DNA of 64,000 nt, from the NCBI RefSeq assembly GCF_030063445.1, contig NZ_JASITD010000012.1, forward strand, positions 1-64,000, read 5' to 3'. Of the stretch, positions 53,108-63,248 are shown one piece after another (the first letter of the stretch is position 1; the number at the start of each line of letters is the position of its first letter). Under the pieces are notes generated by a model. It had not been told where the DNA came from and did no database searches. It saw nothing but the letters and a program-made list of their open reading frames with translations. The stretch is from Hymenobacter sp. H14-R3. GTDB lineage: Bacteria > Bacteroidota > Bacteroidia > Cytophagales > Hymenobacteraceae. Both the position numbers and the translations under genes were made by a program.

Positions 53108-56100
53108 ATGGCTTCTGCCAAGAAAACTACGGCCCCGGTATCTGAAATTGACGAGGCCGCGCGCCCCGACGAAGCCGGCATCTTTGCCGACGACAACACG
53201 ACCCGCAAGCGCGGCAAGACTCGCAACGTGGGCCTCACCGATACCGACTACGTGAACGAGCAGCTCAACCGCGTGCTCTTCGCCCTTGATGCCTTTAAAA
53301 AAGGCGATGTGTCGGTGCGCCTGACCAAGCAAAACGACGACATCTTCTCCGAAATCGCCGAGGCCTATAACTCGATGGTGGAGATGATTGGCGGCGTGGG
53401 CGGGGAGGTATCGCGCATTTCGAAGGTGGCCGGGGTGGAGGGTAACCTGAAAGCCCGCGCCTCGGCCGAGGGCGCGGCGGGCTTCTGGCGCGACATGATT
53501 AACAACATCAACGGCCTGGTCGACAGCATTGCCGTGCCGGTGCTGGAAGTGGGCAAGGTGCTGAAAAATATCAGCCGGGGTAATTTGGATGAGAGCTTCC
53601 AGATTCCGGTGTCGGGCGACTTTAAGGTGATGGCCGAAACCATCAACCGTACCATCGACAACCTCAACGTGTTTGCGGGCGAGGTGAGCCGGGTGGCGCA
53701 GGAAGTGGGTACCGAGGGCCGGCTGGGCGGCCAGGCCGTGGTACCCAACGTGGGTGGTGTGTGGAAGGAACTCACTGATAATGTGAATACCATGGCGGCC
53801 TCGCTCACCAGCCAGGTACGCGACATTGCCAACGTGACCACCGCCGTGGCCCGCGGCGACCTCAGCCAGAAAATGACGGTGGACGTGAAAGGCGAGCTGC
53901 TCCAGCTCAAGCAGAACCTCAACCAAATGGTAGATTCGCTCAACCTGTTTGCCGGCGAGGTAACCCGCGTGGCCCTCGACGTGGGCACCGAGGGCAAGCT
54001 CGGCGGCCAGGCCAGCGTGCCCGGCGTGAGCGGCACCTGGAAAGACCTGACCGACAACGTGAACAACATGGCTGCCAACCTGACCTCTCAGGTGCGCGAT
54101 ATTGCCAACGTAGCCACCGCCGTGGCCCGCGGCGACCTCAGCCAGAAGATGACGGTGAACGTGAAGGGCGAGATTCTGGAATTGAAAAACATTCTGAATC
54201 AGATGGTTGACTCGCTCAACATCTTCGGCGACGAGGTAACCCGGGTGGCCCGCGAAGTGGGCACCGAGGGCAAGCTCGGCGGCCAGGCCGTGGTGCCCCG
54301 CGTGGGCGGCGTGTGGAAAGACCTGACCGACAACGTGAACACGATGGCCGCCTCGCTCACCAGCCAGGTGCGCGACATTGCCAACGTGGCTACCGCCGTA
54401 GCCCGCGGTGACCTCAGCCAGAAAATGACCGTGGATGTGCAGGGCGAGATTCTCGACCTGAAAAACATTCTGAATCAGATGGTTGACTCGCTCAACATCT
54501 TTGCCGGCGAGGTAACCCGCGTGGCGCGGGAGGTGGGCACCGAGGGCATTCTGGGCGGCCAGGCCAACGTGCCCCGCGTATCGGGCACTTGGAAAGACCT
54601 GACTGACAACGTGAACACGATGGCCTCGAATCTGACTTCTCAGGTGCGGGATATTGCCAACGTGGCCACCGCCGTATCGCGCGGCGACCTGAGCCAGAAA
54701 ATAACCGTGAACGTGCGCGGCGAGCTCTTGCAGCTCAAGGAAAACCTCAACCAGATGGTGGACTCGCTGAACGTGTTCGGCGACGAAGTAACGCGGGTGG
54801 CCCGCGAAGTGGGCACCGACGGCAAGCTCGGCGGCCAGGCCAACGTGCCCGGCGTGAAAGGCACCTGGAAAGACTTGACTGATAACGTGAACACGATGGC
54901 GGCCTCGCTCACCAGCCAGGTGCGCGACATTGCCAACGTAACCACCGCCGTAGCCCGCGGCGACCTCAGCCAGAAGGTGTCGGTGGACGTGCGCGGCGAG
55001 CTGCTCGACCTCAAGGACAACATCAACCAGATGGTTGACTCGCTCAACATCTTCGCCGGCGAGGTAACCCGCGTGGCGGTGGAGGTGGGCACCGAAGGCC
55101 AACTCGGCGGCCAGGCCAACGTGCCCAACGTGAGCGGCGTGTGGAAAGACCTGACCGACAACGTGAATACGATGGCCAGCAACCTCACCATTCAGGTGCG
55201 GGGCATTGTGAAGATTGTAACGGCCGTGAGCCAGGGCGACCTCACCCAGAAGCTAATGCTGGAAGCCGCCGGCGAAGTAGCCGACCTGGCCCAGACCATC
55301 AACCGGATGGTGGACGACCTCAACCGCCTGGCCTCCGAGGTAAGCCGGGTGGCCCGCGTGGCGGGGGCCGAGGGCAAGCTCACCGAGCGCGCCACCGTGG
55401 GCGGCGTGTCGGGCTCGTGGAAAGAGCTGGTGGACACGCTTAACGCGCTGATTGAGAGCATCGCCCTGCCGGTGCTCGAAGTGAGCCGCGTGGTGCGCGC
55501 CATCTCGGAGGGCGACCTCACGCAGATGGTGGAAATCCAGACCACCGGCGATATTCTGGCCATGTCCAGCTCACTCAACCAAGCCGTGGAAACGTTGAAC
55601 GCTCTACTGGGCGAAATCAACGACTCGGCCCAGGTAGTGGGCACTTCCTCCGAAGAAATGGTGGATAAAGGCCAGGAAATGAGCCGCGTAACGGTTGACG
55701 TGGCCTTGGCCATGCAGCAAATGGCCGAAGGCGCGCAGAACCAGGCCCTTAAGACGGACCAGGCCTTCAAGCTGATTGAGGAAATCATGACGGCCACCAA
55801 GGAAACGGCCAACAAGGCCGACGTGGTGAACAAGTCGGCCATCATGGGGGAACAAACCTCGCAGCAGGGCCTCAAAACGGTGGCTGAAGTGGTGAAAAAC
55901 ATGGAGGAAATCTCTGGCGCGGCCACCCAGACCTCGCGCACCATTGAAGTGCTGAGCACCCGCTCGCAGGAAATCAGCAAGTCGCTGGGTGTAATTACCG
56001 ACATCGCTTCGCAAACCAACCTGCTGGCCCTCAACGCCGCCATCGAAGCGGCCCGCGCCGGCGAGGCCGGTCGCGGCTTCGCCGTAGTAGCCGAGGAAAT

Positions 56101-56884
56101 CCGCAAGCTGGCCGAAGGCTCGCGCAAATCGGCCAACGAGATTGCCACGCTCGTGGAAGACGTGAAGAAGGACACCACCAGTGCCGCCGCAGCCATCAGC
56201 GCCATGGAAAGCCGGGTGCTCAAGGGTAAAAACGCCACCTTCGAGGCCAGCGCAGCCTTTAAAAACATTGCCACCAGCAGCGGCGAAACGCTGCGCACCT
56301 CGCGCGATATTCTCACGGCCACGGCCTTGCAGCAAACTTCGATTGGCGACGTGGTGAAGTACGTAGAGGAAGTGGTAGCCATTGCCGAGCAAACCGCTAC
56401 CGGCACCCAGCAGGTAGCCGGCACGGCCCGCCAGCTCTCGTCGTCCATGCAGGAGCTGACTACCTCCTCGCAACGCCTCTCCGACATTGCCGACGACCTG
56501 CAGGACGGCCTCGAAACCTTCCAGCTCTTCGACTACGCCCCCGAGCCGGAGCCCGAACCCGAGCCCGAGCCCGTGCGCCGCCTGGTGCGCCGCCCGCTAC
56601 CCAGGGCTGCCGCGCCAGTTGCTGCACCCGCCGCCCCGGCCCCCAAAGCTAGTCCGGCCATCCCAGCGCGCCGCATCACCAGCGTACCCGTTGCCGAAAG
56701 CACCGGGGCTGGCCACGCCAGCAATGGCCGCATTCGCCGCCCCGCCCCGGCCGCAACGGCCCCCGCCGCCGAGCCGGCTAAGCCCGCCGCGCGCCGCGCC
56801 AAGGCTAGCCTAGCCGCCAGCACGGCTCCGCAGCCGGAGGCGAGCAACGCCGCCAGCCGCCCGCGTCGGGCGAAAGCCAAATAA
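53108..56884 (+). CDS. Soluble methyl-accepting chemoreceptor with tandem HAMP-type repeats
   Basis: A 1258-residue receptor with no signal peptide or membrane segment. Order: a short disordered N-terminus, divergent HAMP-like units (about 45-188), six 92-residue repeats (residues about 189-740) with [18 protein letters not shown] and [11 protein letters not shown] cores, a degenerate seventh unit, and a chemoreceptor signalling hairpin whose tip is [20 protein letters not shown]. After the hairpin a (PE)n stretch leads to about 110 residues rich in Ala, Pro, Arg and Lys. It should control the CheA encoded downstream. The basic tail could hold it on the nucleoid. First gene of the cluster. 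Confidence 0.92.
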   Translation: MASAKKTTAPVSEIDEAARPDEAGIFADDNTTRKRGKTRNVGLTDTDYVNEQLNRVLFALDAFKKGDVSVRLTKQNDDIFSEIAEAYNSMVEMIGGVGGEVSRISKVAGVEGNLKARASAEGAAGFWRDMINNINGLVDSIAVPVLEVGKVLKNISRGNLDESFQIPVSGDFKVMAETINRTIDNLNVFAGEVSRVAQEVGTEGRLGGQAVVPNVGGVWKELTDNVNTMAASLTSQVRDIANVTTAVARGDLSQKMTVDVKGELLQLKQNLNQMVDSLNLFAGEVTRVALDVGTEGKLGGQASVPGVSGTWKDLTDNVNNMAANLTSQVRDIANVATAVARGDLSQKMTVNVKGEILELKNILNQMVDSLNIFGDEVTRVAREVGTEGKLGGQAVVPRVGGVWKDLTDNVNTMAASLTSQVRDIANVATAVARGDLSQKMTVDVQGEILDLKNILNQMVDSLNIFAGEVTRVAREVGTEGILGGQANVPRVSGTWKDLTDNVNTMASNLTSQVRDIANVATAVSRGDLSQKITVNVRGELLQLKENLNQMVDSLNVFGDEVTRVAREVGTDGKLGGQANVPGVKGTWKDLTDNVNTMAASLTSQVRDIANVTTAVARGDLSQKVSVDVRGELLDLKDNINQMVDSLNIFAGEVTRVAVEVGTEGQLGGQANVPNVSGVWKDLTDNVNTMASNLTIQVRGIVKIVTAVSQGDLTQKLMLEAAGEVADLAQTINRMVDDLNRLASEVSRVARVAGAEGKLTERATVGGVSGSWKELVDTLNALIESIALPVLEVSRVVRAISEGDLTQMVEIQTTGDILAMSSSLNQAVETLNALLGEINDSAQVVGTSSEEMVDKGQEMSRVTVDVALAMQQMAEGAQNQALKTDQAFKLIEEIMTATKETANKADVVNKSAIMGEQTSQQGLKTVAEVVKNMEEISGAATQTSRTIEVLSTRSQEISKSLGVITDIASQTNLLALNAAIEAARAGEAGRGFAVVAEEIRKLAEGSRKSANEIATLVEDVKKDTTSAAAAISAMESRVLKGKNATFEASAAFKNIATSSGETLRTSRDILTATALQQTSIGDVVKYVEEVVAIAEQTATGTQQVAGTARQLSSSMQELTTSSQRLSDIADDLQDGLETFQLFDYAPEPEPEPEPEPVRRLVRRPLPRAAAPVAAPAAPAPKASPAIPARRITSVPVAESTGAGHASNGRIRRPAPAATAPAAEPAKPAARRAKASLAASTAPQPEASNAASRPRRAKAK
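53672..55327 (+). repeat. Six tandem 276-bp repeats inside the receptor gene
   Basis: Units begin at 53672, 53948, 54224, 54500, 54776 and 55052, each exactly 276 bp (92 codons), starting with F(A/G)(G/D)EV(S/T)RVA. They are highly similar at the DNA level, with no length variation, and a diverged seventh unit starts at 55328. This points to recent expansion or ongoing homogenisation by recombination. Confidence 0.92.
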
Positions 56885-56951
56885 GGCCGCACTTTTAATT
56901 TTTTGCGCTCGTAAGTAGCGCTGCACCCGCTACCGCACTTAGGTAATTTCC

Positions 56952-57551
56952 ATGGCTGATTCCGCCGCAAATCGTCCGGCTACCGCTTCGGGCCGCGCCG
57001 CGCCGGCCGCTCCCGAAGCGGTGGTGCAGCTCATTGTATTTCGCCTGGGCGATGAGGATTATGGTATCCGCATCGAGCAGGTGAAGGAGGTAACCATCAC
57101 GCCCGAAGTGGTACGGATGCCCAAAACGCCGCCTTTTGTAAAGGGTATCACCAACTTACGCGGCGACATCATTGCCGTGGTGGACTTGGAAGAGCGGTTT
57201 GAGCTGCGGCCGGCCGGCCGGCCGGTGCCTGATTTTTCCTACACCCTGGCCGTGGAAGCCCCCGACTACACGCTGGGGCTACTGGTGCGTGAGGTGCCGC
57301 GCCCGGTCACTATTCCAGTTAGTGCCATCGAGCCGACCCCCGATTTTGTGCAGGACAGCGGCCAGCGTGAAAAATACCTGGAAGGTATTGCCCGGCTACC
57401 CGGCGACCAAAGCGTGATTATCGTGCTGGATATGCTTAAGCTGCTAACCCCCAGCGAGATAATGCGCCTGCCGGGGCAAGCCACCACCAAGGCTGCCCGC
57501 CCGCCTGCTACTGCCGCCGCTTCGGCCGATGCACCCTCCGGGGTACAATAG
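56952..57551 (+). CDS. cheW: CheW adaptor
   Basis: A 199-residue CheW coupling the receptor to CheA. The SH3-like domain runs from LIVFRLGDEDYGIRIEQVKEV (about 28) to VIIVLDMLKLL (about 170), with the conserved NLRGDIIAVVDLEERF. The N-terminus and the Ala/Thr/Pro-rich C-terminus are extra, probably disordered. It starts 67 bp after the receptor gene. Confidence 0.95.
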   Translation: MADSAANRPATASGRAAPAAPEAVVQLIVFRLGDEDYGIRIEQVKEVTITPEVVRMPKTPPFVKGITNLRGDIIAVVDLEERFELRPAGRPVPDFSYTLAVEAPDYTLGLLVREVPRPVTIPVSAIEPTPDFVQDSGQREKYLEGIARLPGDQSVIIVLDMLKLLTPSEIMRLPGQATTKAARPPATAAASADAPSGVQ

Positions 57552-57633
57552 CCGTAGACGAGCTAGCCAGCGGCCCAACTAGTAGCCGCTGGCCTCTCCT
57601 TCCTACTTCTCACTCTCTCAGATTCAGTTTTAC

Positions 57634-58014
57634 ATGAATAAGCGCATTCTCATCGTCGATGACTCGTTCTACATGCGGACGATGCTCAAGAATATGCTCA
57701 CCGACGCCGGCTACGATGTAGTGGGCGAAGCCGCCAATGGCCAGCAGGCCTTGGAAATGGCGGTAGCAACCACCCCCGACCTCATCACGCTCGACGTGAT
57801 TTTGCCCGACAACACGGGCCTCGACGTGCTCAAGGGTATCCGCCAACAGCAGCCCGATGCCAAAGTGGTGATGTGCTCGGCCGTGGGCCAGGAAACCATT
57901 GTGAATGAGGCCATTGAGAACGGTGCTCTCGCCTACATCGTGAAGCCTTTCTCGGAAGAGCGGGTGCTCGAAATAGTGGGCAGCGCGCTGCAAGGCGATA
58001 GCTCAATTGCCTAA
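57634..58014 (+). CDS. cheY: CheY-type single-domain response regulator
   Basis: A 126-residue receiver domain. The acidic pocket is Asp9-Asp10, the phosphoacceptor is Asp54 in ITLDVILPD, the switch residue is Ser in VMCSAVGQ and the conserved Lys is in YIVKPF (about 104). No output domain, so it acts by protein binding. It lies between cheW and cheA. Confidence 0.95.
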   Translation: MNKRILIVDDSFYMRTMLKNMLTDAGYDVVGEAANGQQALEMAVATTPDLITLDVILPDNTGLDVLKGIRQQQPDAKVVMCSAVGQETIVNEAIENGALAYIVKPFSEERVLEIVGSALQGDSSIA

Positions 58015-58023
58015 AAAAGCAGG

Positions 58024-58061
58024 CCAACCGGCTGGTTTTTTTCGGAAAGCCAGCCGGTTGG
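58024..58061 (+). other. Hairpin between cheY and cheA
   Basis: CCAACCGGCTGG (58024-58035) and CCAGCCGGTTGG (58050-58061) are perfect 12-bp arms. A T-run lies in the loop rather than after the second arm, so termination on the plus strand is doubtful; it may lower downstream expression. Confidence 0.55.
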
Positions 58062-58234
58062 GCGGTTAGTCGTGGTTTCCCATTAGATAGTTTTACGCCT
58101 TTGTTTCTCCCTTATCTTCCTGCGCTGCCCGCTTTAACGGAATTATTAGGCAGCTTGGGCCAGCCGGCCCAGGTTGCTGGTGGGGAAACCAGTCTAGCAA
58201 AGATTTTGCGCAACGCTATGTTAGCCAATAAGTT

Positions 58235-59890
58235 ATGACGGCGCGGGAGCAAGAGTACCGGGAGCTGTTTATGGCGGAGGCGCTGGAGTATTACGACGCT
58301 ATGTCGCAGCACCTCAGCGAGTTGGAACGTAACCCGCAGGAGCCGGGGGCGCTCAATGAGCTGTTTCGGCTCATGCACAACCTCAAGGCCAATGCCCGCG
58401 CCATGGGTTTCATGGATATGGGTGAGGTGGCCCACAAGATGGAAACCCTCTTCGGACAGATTCGGGGTAATGAGCGCACCTTCAACGGGGCGCTGGTGCC
58501 ACTCACTTTTCGGGCCGTAGACATGCTGGGCAGCATGATTCGGGCTGTGGGCGCGGGCCAGGAATCGGGCGATGCCACGCAATTACTTGAAAACCTGGAA
58601 AGCCTGATTCAGGGTGAGGAGGTTGTCGAAGTCCGCGAGCAGCTCAGCGAAGAAGAAGTTGATGCCGACGCGGCCCGTAAGCTGGAGTTGTCGGACCTCG
58701 TATACATTCCCGTCAAAAAGCTCGATAACCTGCTTAATCTAGTGGGCGAGCTGGTAATTGACCGCGACCGTATTTTGACGCTGGCCGCCGAGCTGGGCCA
58801 CCCGGCCCTGCAAGCCACGGCACAACACCTGTTTCGCATTTCCGACGACTTGCAGTACTCCGTAATGGACGTGCGGCTGGTAGGGGCGGGGGTGCTGCTG
58901 AATAAGTTTCCGCGCGTGGTGCGCGACGTGGCCTCGACCGAGAACAAGCAGGTGGAGCTTTCGCTGGCCGGGCAGGACGTGCAAATTGACCGTAACGTGT
59001 TGCAGCTCATTACTGATGCGCTGCTGCACATTGTGCGCAATGCCGTGAGCCACGGCCTCGAAACCCCCGAAACCCGGCAGGCCGCCGGCAAGCCCGCGGT
59101 GGGCAAGCTGCGCATTTCGGCCCTCACCGAGCGCGACGATGTGCTCATTCAGGTGCAGGACGATGGCGGGGGCATCGACACCGAGGCAGTGCGCAAAAAA
59201 GCTATTCGCAACAAGCTGGTTACGGCCGAGGCTGCCGTTGCGCTTGATGAACAAGCCGTGTGGGCGCTGCTGTTTGAGCCCGGTTTTTCGATGGCGGATA
59301 AGATAACCGACATTTCGGGCCGGGGCGTGGGCCTCGACGTGGTAAAGCTGGCCATCGACTCGCTCGGCGGCCGCCTGCGCGTCAACTCGGAATTGGGGAA
59401 GGGTACCACGTTTACGTTGGTGCTGCCTACCTCGATTGCCGTGAAGGGCGCGTTGCTCATTGAGCTGGATGCCCGCGCCTACGCCGTGCCCCTGCTGCAC
59501 ACCGATACCGTGCTGGCCCTGCCCAACGACGAGATTTTTGCCGTGGGCGGCCTACTGATGACCCGCATTCAGGACGAAAACGTGCCGCTGGTACCGCTGC
59601 GCCAGCTGCTCTACTCAGAGGGGGACGAGCTGTTGCCCCGGGCCACGCGCGCCGACCTGCCCGCCGCTGTCGGCTTGCACCAGATACTGATAGTGAGCTA
59701 CAACAACCGCCGGCTGGGTCTGCTCATCGACCGTTTTCTGCGCCAGCAAAACATTGTGGTGAAGTCACTTAGCAAGCCACTCGATACCATTGACCTCTTT
59801 GGGGGCGTTACGCTGCTGGGCAGTGGGCAGCTGTGCCTGGTGCTGGATGTGCCCGCCCTAACGCGCCTGTTTTTGGCTAAACGACCTTGA
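58235..59890 (+). CDS. cheA: CheA histidine kinase lacking a P2 domain
   Basis: A 551-residue chemotaxis kinase. P1 (HPt) carries the phosphorylated His48 in LFRLMHNLKANARAMGF. A short acidic linker leads directly to the P3 dimerisation helices (SDLVYIPVKKLDNLLNLVGELV), the P4 ATPase (N box IVRNAVSHGLE, G1 DDGGGID, G2 GRGVGLDVVK) and a CheW-like P5 domain. No P2 response-regulator docking domain fits between P1 and P3, which explains the shorter length. The start ATG at 58235 is followed closely by the HPt helix. Confidence 0.94.
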   Translation: MTAREQEYRELFMAEALEYYDAMSQHLSELERNPQEPGALNELFRLMHNLKANARAMGFMDMGEVAHKMETLFGQIRGNERTFNGALVPLTFRAVDMLGSMIRAVGAGQESGDATQLLENLESLIQGEEVVEVREQLSEEEVDADAARKLELSDLVYIPVKKLDNLLNLVGELVIDRDRILTLAAELGHPALQATAQHLFRISDDLQYSVMDVRLVGAGVLLNKFPRVVRDVASTENKQVELSLAGQDVQIDRNVLQLITDALLHIVRNAVSHGLETPETRQAAGKPAVGKLRISALTERDDVLIQVQDDGGGIDTEAVRKKAIRNKLVTAEAAVALDEQAVWALLFEPGFSMADKITDISGRGVGLDVVKLAIDSLGGRLRVNSELGKGTTFTLVLPTSIAVKGALLIELDARAYAVPLLHTDTVLALPNDEIFAVGGLLMTRIQDENVPLVPLRQLLYSEGDELLPRATRADLPAAVGLHQILIVSYNNRRLGLLIDRFLRQQNIVVKSLSKPLDTIDLFGGVTLLGSGQLCLVLDVPALTRLFLAKRP

Positions 59891-59961
59891 ATCTAGCCAC
59901 TTTCCGCTCTTTTCCGTATTAATTTGCCGGCCTCGCCGCCGCTGCTACGAACTAAGCTGTT

Positions 59962-60600
59962 ATGAATGTATCAATGAATGAGTTAGAGCGCGATATTATC
60001 CGCGAAATTCTCAATATTGGCCTGGCCAGAGCGGCGGATAGCTTTGCCGTGATTGCGCAGGAGCGGGTGATGCTGGAAGTGCCCAACCTGGATTTGCTGC
60101 CCAGTAGCAATATTATTGAGCGGGTGCGCGACTACCAGACGCGCTACGTAGCTATTCAGAGCGATATCCGGGGCGATTTCAACGGCTCCACATTCATGTT
60201 CTTTTCGGGGCAGCACATTCAACGGCTCTCGCGGGTGTGCCTGCGCATGCAGGTGGGCGACTCCTTACAGCTTAATGAGTTGCAGGAGTCGCTGCTGCTC
60301 GAAATCAGCAATATCATTACCGGCGCTTTGGTAACCCAATTAGCCAACATCCTGAAAGCCAATATCTATGGCGCGCCCCCGTTGGCTCCGGCCGGCGACT
60401 TAGCCGAGGCTTTGCAAAGCCTCATGCCCGACCCGGAAACGCTGCAACCACTCATTTTCTCGGTTATCACGCAGTTTTCGGACAAGGAAAACTCGGTAGA
60501 GCTGCCCCTCATGCTGTTTTTTGACCGGGCTACGTTTGAAAAAATCCTGGAGATAATCCGTACGTACGATTTCTTGGGCAAAACGCAGTCGGCAGCTTAA
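59962..60600 (+). CDS. cheC: CheC-family phosphatase
   Basis: A 212-residue CheC-type protein that dephosphorylates CheY-P. Both active-site repeats are present: ExxN in REILNIGLARAADSF (about residue 18) and in LLEISNIITGALVTQLANIL (about 110). Last gene of the cluster, 71 bp after cheA. No cheD, cheR or cheB is nearby. Confidence 0.88.
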   Translation: MNVSMNELERDIIREILNIGLARAADSFAVIAQERVMLEVPNLDLLPSSNIIERVRDYQTRYVAIQSDIRGDFNGSTFMFFSGQHIQRLSRVCLRMQVGDSLQLNELQESLLLEISNIITGALVTQLANILKANIYGAPPLAPAGDLAEALQSLMPDPETLQPLIFSVITQFSDKENSVELPLMLFFDRATFEKILEIIRTYDFLGKTQSAA

Positions 60601-60707
60601 GTAGCTGATTTTTAATAAAGTATATTGCAGATAGGTTGACTGCTCGCCAGTCATTATTTCTTTTTTTCACTCACCAGGTACTTGCGGCCTGGTGTTGTTT
60701 TTTTACC

Positions 60708-61820
60708 GTGTCCGAATCTACTCTCGCGCAGAAAATTGCCAATTTTGACCCCAACGCGCTCGGCGATACCGCCGGGGGCTTATTCGGGCTGCCCTTCACG
60801 CCCGACGAAGCCCAGGTAGTGGTGGTGCCCGTGCCGTGGGAGGTAACCGTGAGCTACCGCGCCGGCACAGCCCAGGGCCCCGCCGCCATCCGCGAGGCCT
60901 CGCTGCAAGTGGACCTCTACGACCCCGACCTGCCCGAAGCCTGGAAGCTGGGCTTGGCGATGGAAGAAGAAGACGAGGTTATTGCTCAGGCCAGCCGCGA
61001 CCTGCGCCCTGTAGCCGCCAATTATATTGGCTGGCTCGAAGCAGGCCAGCCCGCCGAAAGCGCGGCTCAGCACGAAAACACGCCCACCCACATCAAAACA
61101 GAAGGCGATAAGCTTATTCAGTGGCTGAAAGCCAAAACCGGCGCGCTCCTCGATGCTGGCAAGGCCGTAGGCGTGCTCGGCGGCGACCACAGCACACCGC
61201 TGGGCTACCTGCACGCGCTGGCTGAGCGCCACCCCGACGGCTTCGGCATCCTGCAAATAGACGCCCACTGCGACCTACGCCCCGCTTATGAGGGCTTCCA
61301 GTACTCGCACGCCAGCATTATGTACAACGCGCTGGAACTGCCCCAGGTGAAGAAGCTGGTACAGGTGGGCATTCGCGATATGTGCCAGCAGGAGGCCGAC
61401 CTCATCGAGCATTCGGTGGGCCGGGTGGCGCTGTTTGGCCAGCGGTTTATGAGCGAGGAGAAGTTCGTGAAGAAATCGTGGAAGAAGGTGTGCGGTAAAA
61501 TCATCGCCCAGTTGCCCCAGAAAGTCTACATCAGCTTCGACATCGACGGCCTCGACCCTAAGCTGTGCCCCGGCACCGGCACGCCCGTGCCCGGCGGCCT
61601 GGAGTTTGAGGAAGCTACCTACCTGCTGCGCATGATTGTGCGTTCGGGCCGCACCATCATCGGCTTCGACCTCAACGAGGTAGCGCCCGGCGATACCGAG
61701 TGGAACGCCATTGTGGGCGCGCGCCTGCTGTACCAGCTCTGCAACTGGATGGCCGTTTCGCAGGGCCGCCTGGTAGCCAAGGGCCTGGGCTCGGCCGACG
61801 AAAAGAACAAGAAGAAATAG
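60708..61820 (+). CDS. Agmatinase/arginase-family ureohydrolase
   Basis: A 370-residue binuclear manganese hydrolase. Metal ligands are complete: His in GGDHST, Asp/His/Asp in DAHCDLR and Asp/Asp in SFDIDGLDP. The long N-terminal extension and the central helical insertion are typical of the Bacteroidota branch annotated as agmatinase or formimidoylglutamase; the substrate is undecided. The GTG at 60708 (VSESTLAQKIANFDP) is chosen over a TTG further upstream that would translate a Phe-rich leader. Confidence 0.9.
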   Translation: MSESTLAQKIANFDPNALGDTAGGLFGLPFTPDEAQVVVVPVPWEVTVSYRAGTAQGPAAIREASLQVDLYDPDLPEAWKLGLAMEEEDEVIAQASRDLRPVAANYIGWLEAGQPAESAAQHENTPTHIKTEGDKLIQWLKAKTGALLDAGKAVGVLGGDHSTPLGYLHALAERHPDGFGILQIDAHCDLRPAYEGFQYSHASIMYNALELPQVKKLVQVGIRDMCQQEADLIEHSVGRVALFGQRFMSEEKFVKKSWKKVCGKIIAQLPQKVYISFDIDGLDPKLCPGTGTPVPGGLEFEEATYLLRMIVRSGRTIIGFDLNEVAPGDTEWNAIVGARLLYQLCNWMAVSQGRLVAKGLGSADEKNKKK

Positions 61821-61877
61821 CTTGCAAAGCTCACGCAGTGTTACTTGCAAGTATCTAAAAATAAGTTAATTACCGAT

Positions 61878-62216
61878 ATGGGTAAGCTTCTCATTAAATT
61901 CATTCTGACGGCCGTGCTCACCTACGGCCTCGCCAACGTGCTGCCCAATGTGCGCCTCGACGGCGTAGGGAGTGCCGCCATCCTGGTCATCGTGATGGGC
62001 CTGCTCAACGCCACCGTGAAGCCGATACTGAAGATAATCGGCTTTCCTGTTACGGTGCTGACGCTGGGTATTTTCTTGCTGATTATCAACGTGATAATCG
62101 TTAAATTGGCTGATTTTCTGATGGCCAGCTTCTCGGTAACCGGCTTCATTAGCGCGCTGATTTTCAGCTTGGCGCTGTCGCTGGTGACCACCGTAGTCGA
62201 TATGGTAATCGACTAG
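61878..62216 (+). CDS. Small phage-holin-family-4 type membrane protein
   Basis: A 112-residue membrane protein with about four hydrophobic segments: LLIKFILTAVLTYGLANVL, AAILVIVMGLLNATVKPIL, VTVLTLGIFLLIINVIIVKL and FISALIFSLALSLVTTVV. The NATVKPILKIIGFP loop is the signature of the YvlD/phage holin 4_2 family. Despite the name these are ordinary bacterial proteins of unknown role. Confidence 0.9.
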   Translation: MGKLLIKFILTAVLTYGLANVLPNVRLDGVGSAAILVIVMGLLNATVKPILKIIGFPVTVLTLGIFLLIINVIIVKLADFLMASFSVTGFISALIFSLALSLVTTVVDMVID

Positions 62217-62245
62217 CGGTGCCTCGCCGCCAGCGGGTTTATCCC

Positions 62246-62296
62246 AACGCAAACTGCCCCGTTGAACACTTGCTGTTCGACGGGGCAGTTTGCGTT
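62246..62296. terminator. Bidirectional hairpin terminator
   Basis: 22-bp arms (62246-62267 and 62275-62296) pair with one mismatch around a 7-nt loop. The right arm overlaps the stop codon of the convergent DUF4349 gene. Confidence 0.85.
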
Positions 62297-63248
62297 AGGC
62301 GGCTGCGGTAGGCGTGGGTGGGGCCGGCTGCCGCTTGGCTTGGCGCCGCCGCCACAGCCACCAGCCGGCCATGCCTACGCCCAGCACCAGCGGCCACAGG
62401 TTGAGCACGCCCAGCAGCAGCGAAATCAGCAGCTGCCAGCCATCATAAAATGCCTCCGCCGCGCGGCTGCCCAGCGATAAGATAGGGGCGTCGGGCATGG
62501 TCTGGGTTACGGGCTGGTAGAGCGTGAGCGTAATAGTGGCGTAGGCCACCTCGTCATTCAGGGTTTTGAGGCGGCTTTCGGTAGCTTCAATCGTCTCGCG
62601 TACTTCGCCCAGTTTCTCTTCAATGTCGAGGATGTCCTTGATTTTCTGCGCTCTGCCGAGCAGGGCCGTATACTGGCGCTCTACGGCCCGCTTGGCTTGC
62701 AGGCGGGCGGCCACGTCGGCGTGCTCGGCCGTTACGTCGTCGGTGCTCAACTTCTTTTCCTCCACGGTGCCCAGGCCCGCCAAGCCGCTCAACAGCGTTT
62801 GAAACTGCCGGGGCGGCACCCGAATGGTCGTTTCCTGACGCCATTCGCCATCGGCGTGGGTTTCGGAGGAAGCGCTTAGGTAGCCGCTGCTGCGCCGCAC
62901 CAAGCTATCGAGGCGCGCGGTGGCGCGGGCCAGGCTAGTGGTTCTGAGCCGGATATCGGCGTGGTAGATGAGCAGGCGCGTGGGCGCGGGAGTGGCGCCC
63001 GAGGTAGCGGCGGGCGCCGCCAGGGGCGGCGGCGGGGCAGAATTGCCAGCCACTTCGATTGCCTTGGAAGCCCCAACCGCCTCCGATACTTCTTTATCAG
63101 CCACTGTCTGCTCACTCTCCTGCCCTTCAGGGAGCACGTCACTGTTGACGAGTTCCGTCGCGCTAGGCTCGCCGGTCTGCCGCTTTTGCCCGCAGCCAGT
63201 TTGGCTGAGCAACATCAGGCTGAGGAGTACTCCAAGTAAATAGTTCAT
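62295..63248 (-). CDS. DUF4349 lipoprotein
   Basis: A 317-residue lipoprotein: signal MNYLLGVLLSLMLL with lipobox SQTGC, a Glu/Pro/Ala-rich linker, then the DUF4349 domain (YHADIRLRTTSLARATARLDSL, then a coiled coil with KIKDILDIEEKLGEVRETIEA). A transmembrane helix near the C-terminus (LLISLLLGVLNLWPLVLGVGMAGWW) precedes a basic tail (WRRRQAKRQ). Role unknown. A paralogue lies directly upstream at the window edge. Confidence 0.9.
   Translation of the reverse strand: MNYLLGVLLSLMLLSQTGCGQKRQTGEPSATELVNSDVLPEGQESEQTVADKEVSEAVGASKAIEVAGNSAPPPPLAAPAATSGATPAPTRLLIYHADIRLRTTSLARATARLDSLVRRSSGYLSASSETHADGEWRQETTIRVPPRQFQTLLSGLAGLGTVEEKKLSTDDVTAEHADVAARLQAKRAVERQYTALLGRAQKIKDILDIEEKLGEVRETIEATESRLKTLNDEVAYATITLTLYQPVTQTMPDAPILSLGSRAAEAFYDGWQLLISLLLGVLNLWPLVLGVGMAGWWLWRRRQAKRQPAPPTPTAAA

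Noticed and set aside
52991..55102. A 700-codon open frame antisense to the chemoreceptor gene
   Set aside because: It is a shadow of the tandem repeats on a GC-rich strand: it shows a His/Val/Gly-rich periodic sequence with the same 92-codon period, no domain and no promoter.
53672..55327. Regular repeats that might be taken for a CRISPR-like array
   Set aside because: The 276-bp units are translated protein repeats with no unique spacers. No CRISPR array or cas gene was found anywhere in the window.
61878..62216. Prophage signal from the holin-family protein
   Set aside because: The family is widespread in ordinary bacterial chromosomes and no phage structural, integrase or lysis genes are nearby.
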